NCBI GenBank assembly: GCA_900553265.1
Contig: USDD01000082.1
Location: forward strand, 1 to 11,484
Length of the DNA: 11,484 nucleotides
Direction: 5' to 3'
Source of the DNA: an uncultured Eubacteriales bacterium
Lineage (GTDB): Bacteria > Bacillota > Clostridia > Christensenellales > Aristaeellaceae
Shown here: piece by piece, positions 7,465-11,484 of the stretch
Position numbering within the stretch: the stretch's first letter is position 1
Layout: every line of letters begins with the position of its first letter
Notes under the pieces: generated by a model
What the model was told of the DNA's origin: nothing
The model's input: the letters and a program-made list of their open reading frames with translations, nothing else
The model's database searches: none
Made by a program: the position numbers and the translations under genes

Positions 7465-7493
7465 ATTATAGCATCCGCCCGGGCAAAAGTCAA
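7465..7493 (-). promoter_or_regulatory. alaS promoter (sigma-A type)
   Basis: On the minus strand TTGACT (7488-7493) and TATAAT (7465-7470) are separated by exactly 17 bases, an almost perfect housekeeping promoter. The predicted transcript begins near 7458, immediately upstream of Stem I. A GCCCGGGC palindrome lies in the spacer (7477-7484) and a second CCCGGG (7494-7499) adjoins the -35 box. Confidence 0.92.
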
Positions 7494-7519
7494 CCCGGGC
7501 GGGAAGGCGGGAGGGTTAA

Positions 7520-7610
7520 GAATGATTTCAGTCACAGAAAGACACGGCATTCGATTTCCTTATGCCGTCTTCTTATTCGAAAGCACAATCCTTCTTCTCC
7601 GAAATCATTC
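7520..7610. repeat. Inverted repeat overlapping the 3' end of the small gene
   Basis: Ten-base perfect arms GAATGATTTC (7520-7529) and GAAATCATTC (7601-7610) flank an inner bulged hairpin (about 7538-7571, ACGGCAT/ATGCCGT). The right arm contains the stop codon of the small gene (7605-7607). There is no T run on either strand after the arms, so a simple intrinsic terminator is not well supported, though the structure could end or protect the transcript. Confidence 0.55.
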
Positions 7611-7904
7611 ACTCTTCGATTGAAACGCGCTTGCCAGATCAATGCGCTCAAATACCAAAGTAGCCTGAATTCGATCGCCGCCGGCGAAGCCCTTGCTGCC
7701 GCCGTTTGAGGTGGACATCGTATGAAGTCTGTAGCCCTTGGCCACCTGCTTGTTAATCACATTTTCAAGGTCTGTAAGGTTTCCTGAGCCAGTGCCAAAG
7801 AGTTTCTCTTTAAGCGTGACCTGCAATACAACATACGGCAGATTTTTCCCGGATGCATTCGAAAACCTTGACTCCGACTCCCACTTATCCATCAAGTCTC
7901 CCAT
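7605..7904 (-). CDS. Small DUF4177-type protein of unknown function
   Basis: A 99-residue soluble protein beginning MGDLMDKWES. The segment LPYVVLQVTLKEKLFG and the block VINKQVAKGYRLHTMSTSNGGSKGFAGGDRIQATLVFER match the pattern of DUF4177 proteins, small alpha/beta domains of unknown function. There are no signal peptide or membrane segments. Start 7904 is preferred over the longer frame (to 7961) because an AAGGAGAGGG ribosome site ends 8 bases upstream, and because the promoter at 7979-8007 leaves a plausible leader. Base composition is clearly more AT-rich than that of all neighbours, hinting at separate acquisition. It is divergent from the aldolase gene and sits upstream of alaS with its own promoter, so no operon partner is evident. 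Confidence 0.8.
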   Translation of the reverse strand: MGDLMDKWESESRFSNASGKNLPYVVLQVTLKEKLFGTGSGNLTDLENVINKQVAKGYRLHTMSTSNGGSKGFAGGDRIQATLVFERIDLASAFQSKSE

Positions 7905-7978
7905 GTGTATTTCCCTCTCCTTCGTTTGTCGCGATCTAAAATGTACAGCCTGCATTTTCAATCATCTGTTCTGCATGG

Positions 7979-8007
7979 ATTATATCACGAAGTGCAGCCT
8001 GATTCAA
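7979..8007 (-). promoter_or_regulatory. Promoter of the DUF4177-type gene
   Basis: On the minus strand TTGAAT (8002-8007) and TATAAT (7979-7984) are spaced by 17 bases. Transcription would start near 7972 and give a leader of about 68 bases. The remaining AT-rich stretch up to the aldolase start (8008-8203) shows no RNA gene. I found no equally good plus-strand promoter for the aldolase; TTGAGA at 8134-8139 lacks a clear -10. Confidence 0.8.
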
Positions 8008-8203
8008 GATTTCATTAAGCGTTTCATAATTATTTGTTGTTTTCAAAATTCGTCACACCCGCAAAAACAGCCCGCTCATCCCGCACCGAGAACCCCAAGC
8101 TCAATCGCTGAATCGAATTATCATGAACTTCATTTGAGAAGAACTGCAAACGAAACAATTATTCGTCATAATGAATGCGTACAGAATGAAAGGAGCGATT
8201 GAC

Positions 8204-9496
8204 ATGCGTTTTGATTTGATGCATCCCGCCGATCAGCTGGTGATGATTATGGCGCGTATTTACCGCTACGGCATGACCACCACCTCCGGCGGCAATCTGT
8301 CCATCCGAGACGACAACGGCGACATCTGGATTACCCCCTCGGGCATCGACAAGGGCAATCTGACCCGCGCCGATATGATTCAGGTCAAGCCCGACGGCAC
8401 CCTCATCGGCATTCACAAGCCGTCCGTGGAGCTGCCCTTCCACAAGGAGATTTACCGCGTGCGCCCCGACCTGCGCGCCATCGTCCACGCCCATCCGCCG
8501 ACGCTGGTGGCCTTCAGCCTCGCGCGCAAGCTGCCCAACACCCATCTGATTCCCACCGCGTCCGAGGTCTGCGGCGAGGTGACGATGGCCAAGTACGACG
8601 TGCCCGGCAGCGAGCAGCTGGGCAGGAACATCGCCGAGGAATTCGCCAAGGGCTACAATTCGGTGCTGCTGGAGAACCACGGCGTGGTCTGCGGCGGCAA
8701 GAACCTGTTCGGCGCGTTCATGTCCTTTGAGACGCTGGACACCTGCGGCCGTCTGGAAATCGACGCGGCCAAGCTGGGCAAGCCCCGGCTGCTGACCGAC
8801 GAGGAGATCGAGATCGACGCGTCCATCGGCTCGCCCCGGCTGGACGAGTTCATTCCCAACACCGTCTCCTCCGAGGAGCGCGCCGCCCGCCGCGACCTGT
8901 GCACGATCATCCATCGCGCCTACGACCAGAAGCTGTTCACCTCCACCCAGGGCACCTTCTCCATGCGCCTGTCCGACGGCTCGTTCCTGATTACCCCCTA
9001 CAATCAGGACCGCAAATATCTGGAGCCGGAGGACATCGTGCGCATCAAGGGCGGCATGTGCGAAATGGGCAAGAACCCCAGCCGCGCCACGCGCCTGCAC
9101 GAGGAGATCTACCGCACCCATCCGGACATCAACTCCATCATCAGCGCCCATCCGCCGGCCATCATGGCCTTCGCCGTGACCGACGCGGAGTTTGACTCGC
9201 GCACCATCCCGGAGAGCTACATCACGCTGCGCAATGTCAAGCGCCTGCCCTACGCCTTCAGCCGCACCAACATCGCCGAGACCGCCGCGGTGTTCGACGC
9301 CAAGACCCCCGTGGCCATCGTCAACAACCAGTGCGTCATCGTCACCGGCAATTCGCTTTTGAACGCCTACGACCGGCTGGAGGTACTGGAATACAGCGCC
9401 GCCGCGCTGATCGCCGCCCGGGACATCGGCGACATCGTGTACATCACCCCCGACGAAGTCAAGGCCATCGAAAAGGCCTTCCATCTGGACGCGTAA
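8204..9496 (+). CDS. Tandem class II aldolase/adducin-family protein with a degenerate second domain
   Basis: A 430-residue cytoplasmic protein made of two class II aldolase domains (about 8-200 and 225-425). Family members such as fuculose- and rhamnulose-phosphate aldolases use a zinc site to cleave sugar phosphates. Domain 1 keeps the full site: SGGN loop (28-31), catalytic-type E76 (KPSVE), H95 and H97 (HAHPP), and H159 (ENHG). In domain 2 the equivalents are A295, S314, H316 and Q376, so only one histidine remains and the SGGN loop reads TQGT. Domain 2 therefore probably has a structural or regulatory role. Start 8204 follows AAAGGAG (8189-8195) by 8 bases; an upstream in-frame ATG at 8171 lacks a good ribosome site. 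The substrate cannot be told: no sugar kinase, isomerase or transporter is adjacent. The gene appears monocistronic. Confidence 0.88.
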   Translation: MRFDLMHPADQLVMIMARIYRYGMTTTSGGNLSIRDDNGDIWITPSGIDKGNLTRADMIQVKPDGTLIGIHKPSVELPFHKEIYRVRPDLRAIVHAHPPTLVAFSLARKLPNTHLIPTASEVCGEVTMAKYDVPGSEQLGRNIAEEFAKGYNSVLLENHGVVCGGKNLFGAFMSFETLDTCGRLEIDAAKLGKPRLLTDEEIEIDASIGSPRLDEFIPNTVSSEERAARRDLCTIIHRAYDQKLFTSTQGTFSMRLSDGSFLITPYNQDRKYLEPEDIVRIKGGMCEMGKNPSRATRLHEEIYRTHPDINSIISAHPPAIMAFAVTDAEFDSRTIPESYITLRNVKRLPYAFSRTNIAETAAVFDAKTPVAIVNNQCVIVTGNSLLNAYDRLEVLEYSAAALIAARDIGDIVYITPDEVKAIEKAFHLDA

Positions 9497-9507
9497 GCCC
9501 AATGCAA

Positions 9508-9552
9508 AACAGCGGCCCGGAGGGAGCAGAACGCTCCTTCCGGGCCGCTGTT
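9508..9552. terminator. Long bidirectional hairpin between convergent genes
   Basis: Two 20-base arms (9508-9527 and 9533-9552) pair with a single G-T mismatch around the loop AGAAC, starting 11 bases after the aldolase stop codon. On the minus strand it is followed by TTGC after TGTT, a short T run; on the plus strand the T run is poor. It probably contributes to termination of both convergent transcripts. Confidence 0.75.
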
Positions 9553-9588
9553 GATCGAGCATTGCGCCCCTCTCTCCTCCACCGACAG

Positions 9589-9628
9589 AAGAAGCCGTCG
9601 AAGCATTCGCTTCAGCGGCTTCTTTTTT
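9589..9628. terminator. Rho-independent terminator shared by the aldolase and acetyltransferase transcripts
   Basis: AAGAAGCCG (9589-9597) pairs with CGGCTTCTT (9616-9624), enclosing an inner GAAGC/GCTTC stem; a T stretch (9623-9628) follows on the plus strand. On the minus strand the same hairpin starts directly after the acetyltransferase stop codon, so it can serve both directions. Confidence 0.85.
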
Positions 9629-10127
9629 CATTTCTCCATTTCCAGCCGGAGGATTCCGTGCTCGCTGCGCGCCTCCTGAAAGCCCGCGGTGAGATACATG
9701 CGCACCGCGTCGTCCCGGTCGGCGGGCAGCTCGACGAACAGCTTTTCCACCTCGGGATGGTTCAGCGCGTGGGCGGCAAGGAGCCTGAGCCCCTCGGTGC
9801 CGTAGCCCCTTCCCCGGCGGGAATGCTCGATAAGCACGCCCGTGCCGTGAGCGTCGGTCTCCATGTCGTAATAATAGCAGACCTCGCCGACGAAGTCGCC
9901 CGTCTCCTCGTCCATCAGATAGGCGCTGTAGCGGGACGGCTCGCGCCACAGCCACACCTCGCGCCACCAGCGCCAGTCCGCCGGGGGAAAGTCGATGCAG
10001 CCGGTGCGGCAGTCGTAGCCCTCCGCGTCCAGCAGCTGGCCGCGGTTGTAGGCCATGGTCTCGGGCTGGGCGAGCCACCGGCGGCGATGCTCCATCTCCC
10101 GGATGCCCGGCGTGTGCAGCTTCAGCT

Positions 10128-10131
<4 letters not shown>
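9628..10131 (-). CDS. GNAT-family N-acetyltransferase
   Basis: A 167-residue protein with the GNAT fold, transferring an acetyl group from acetyl-CoA to an unknown amine. The acetyl-CoA pyrophosphate loop is visible as RRGRGYGTEG (105-114), preceded by the strand region DFVGEVCYYYD (79-89) and followed by LFVELPADRDDAVRMYLTAGFQEA (131-154), the typical motif B with the closing MYLTAGF. The N-terminal part (1-70), with a tryptophan-rich DWRWWREVWLW stretch (52-62), is less conserved and likely shapes the acceptor site. Its ATG overlaps the stop codon of the upstream methyltransferase (ATGA), with AGGTGATG as a modest ribosome site inside that gene, so the two are translationally coupled. Whether it acts on a protein, a small molecule or a drug cannot be decided. 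Confidence 0.85.
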
Positions 10132-11297
<1,166 letters not shown>

Positions 11298-11324
11298 ATT
11301 TTCTCCTCCGTTCCGTCGGTGGAC

Positions 11325-11472
11325 GGGGGAGCAAGCTCCCCCGCCACTGCCACCCCCACGGTGCCGCGCCTCAAATCTTCGATTTGAGCCGTGGCAGTTT
11401 CGCCTTTGGCGAAACCTGAAAACCCAAAAGGTTTTCAGCCTCGCAGATTTTGCTAGGATTTCTTCGAAATCC
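11325..11472. repeat. Array of five short hairpins (probable intergenic repeat element), cut by the window end
   Basis: Five near-perfect palindromes follow one another: GGGGGAGC/GCTCCCCC (11325-11342), CTCAAATC/GATTTGAG with loop TTC (11370-11388), GTTTCGCC/GGCGAAAC with loop TTT (11397-11415), CTGAAAACC/GGTTTTCAG with loop CAAAA (11416-11438) and GGATTTC/GAAATCC with loop TTC (11456-11472). The second is nested in longer pairing, CTGCCAC (11347-11353) with GTGGCAG (11391-11397). No open frame or promoter is evident. The regular structure suggests a non-autonomous palindromic repeat upstream of the methyltransferase operon. Confidence 0.75.
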
Positions 11473-11484
11473 CCGGGCGCAAAA

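Noticed and set aside
7185..7550. N-terminal extension of AlaRS by about 122 codons
   Set aside because: The frame happens to be open through the T-box leader and the promoter. Homology starts at 7184, preceded by a good ribosome site.
8021..8040. Catabolite-repression (cre) site near ATTAAGCGTTTCAT upstream of the aldolase
   Set aside because: It matches only the central part of the cre consensus and fails at the outer positions; no clear promoter lies next to it.
8159..10078. Minus-strand open frame (639 codons) opposite the aldolase and across the acetyltransferase
   Set aside because: Shadow frame of two recognised genes and two terminators; composition is low-complexity.

Overview
The window is a GC-rich bacterial chromosome segment. 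A T-box-controlled alanyl-tRNA synthetase, sigma-A type promoters, AGGAGG-type ribosome binding sites, a YfhO-family membrane protein and an AraM-like glycerol-1-phosphate dehydrogenase together point to the Bacillota, most likely a high-GC gut-type clostridium. That placement is inference; no rRNA or other phylogenetic marker was compared. No phage, transposase, CRISPR array or tRNA gene was seen.

Layout. Positions 1-196 hold no gene but contain two hairpins that share a loop, plus a terminator. Four minus-strand genes follow: an sn-glycerol-1-phosphate dehydrogenase (197-1561), a YfhO-like GT-C membrane protein interrupted by a 12-unit, 260-residue tandem repeat (1692-5156), a short-form alanyl-tRNA synthetase (5232-7184) with its T-box leader and a near-consensus promoter (7204-7493), and a small DUF4177-type protein (7605-7904) in a visibly AT-richer patch. 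On the plus strand is a two-domain class II aldolase/adducin protein (8204-9496) whose second half has lost its metal-site residues. It converges through a pair of hairpins on a minus-strand operon of an RlmI-like 23S rRNA methyltransferase and a GNAT acetyltransferase, which overlap by ATGA. The right edge (about 11325-11472) is a series of five short hairpins, probably a repeated intergenic element cut by the window end.

Functional links are loose. The rRNA methyltransferase and AlaRS serve translation; the glycerol-1-phosphate dehydrogenase and YfhO protein both suggest membrane or envelope chemistry, but a shared pathway is not shown. There is no clear multi-gene novel system. The items most worth a second look are the repeat insertion in the YfhO protein, the half-degenerate tandem aldolase, and the hairpin-rich elements at both edges.
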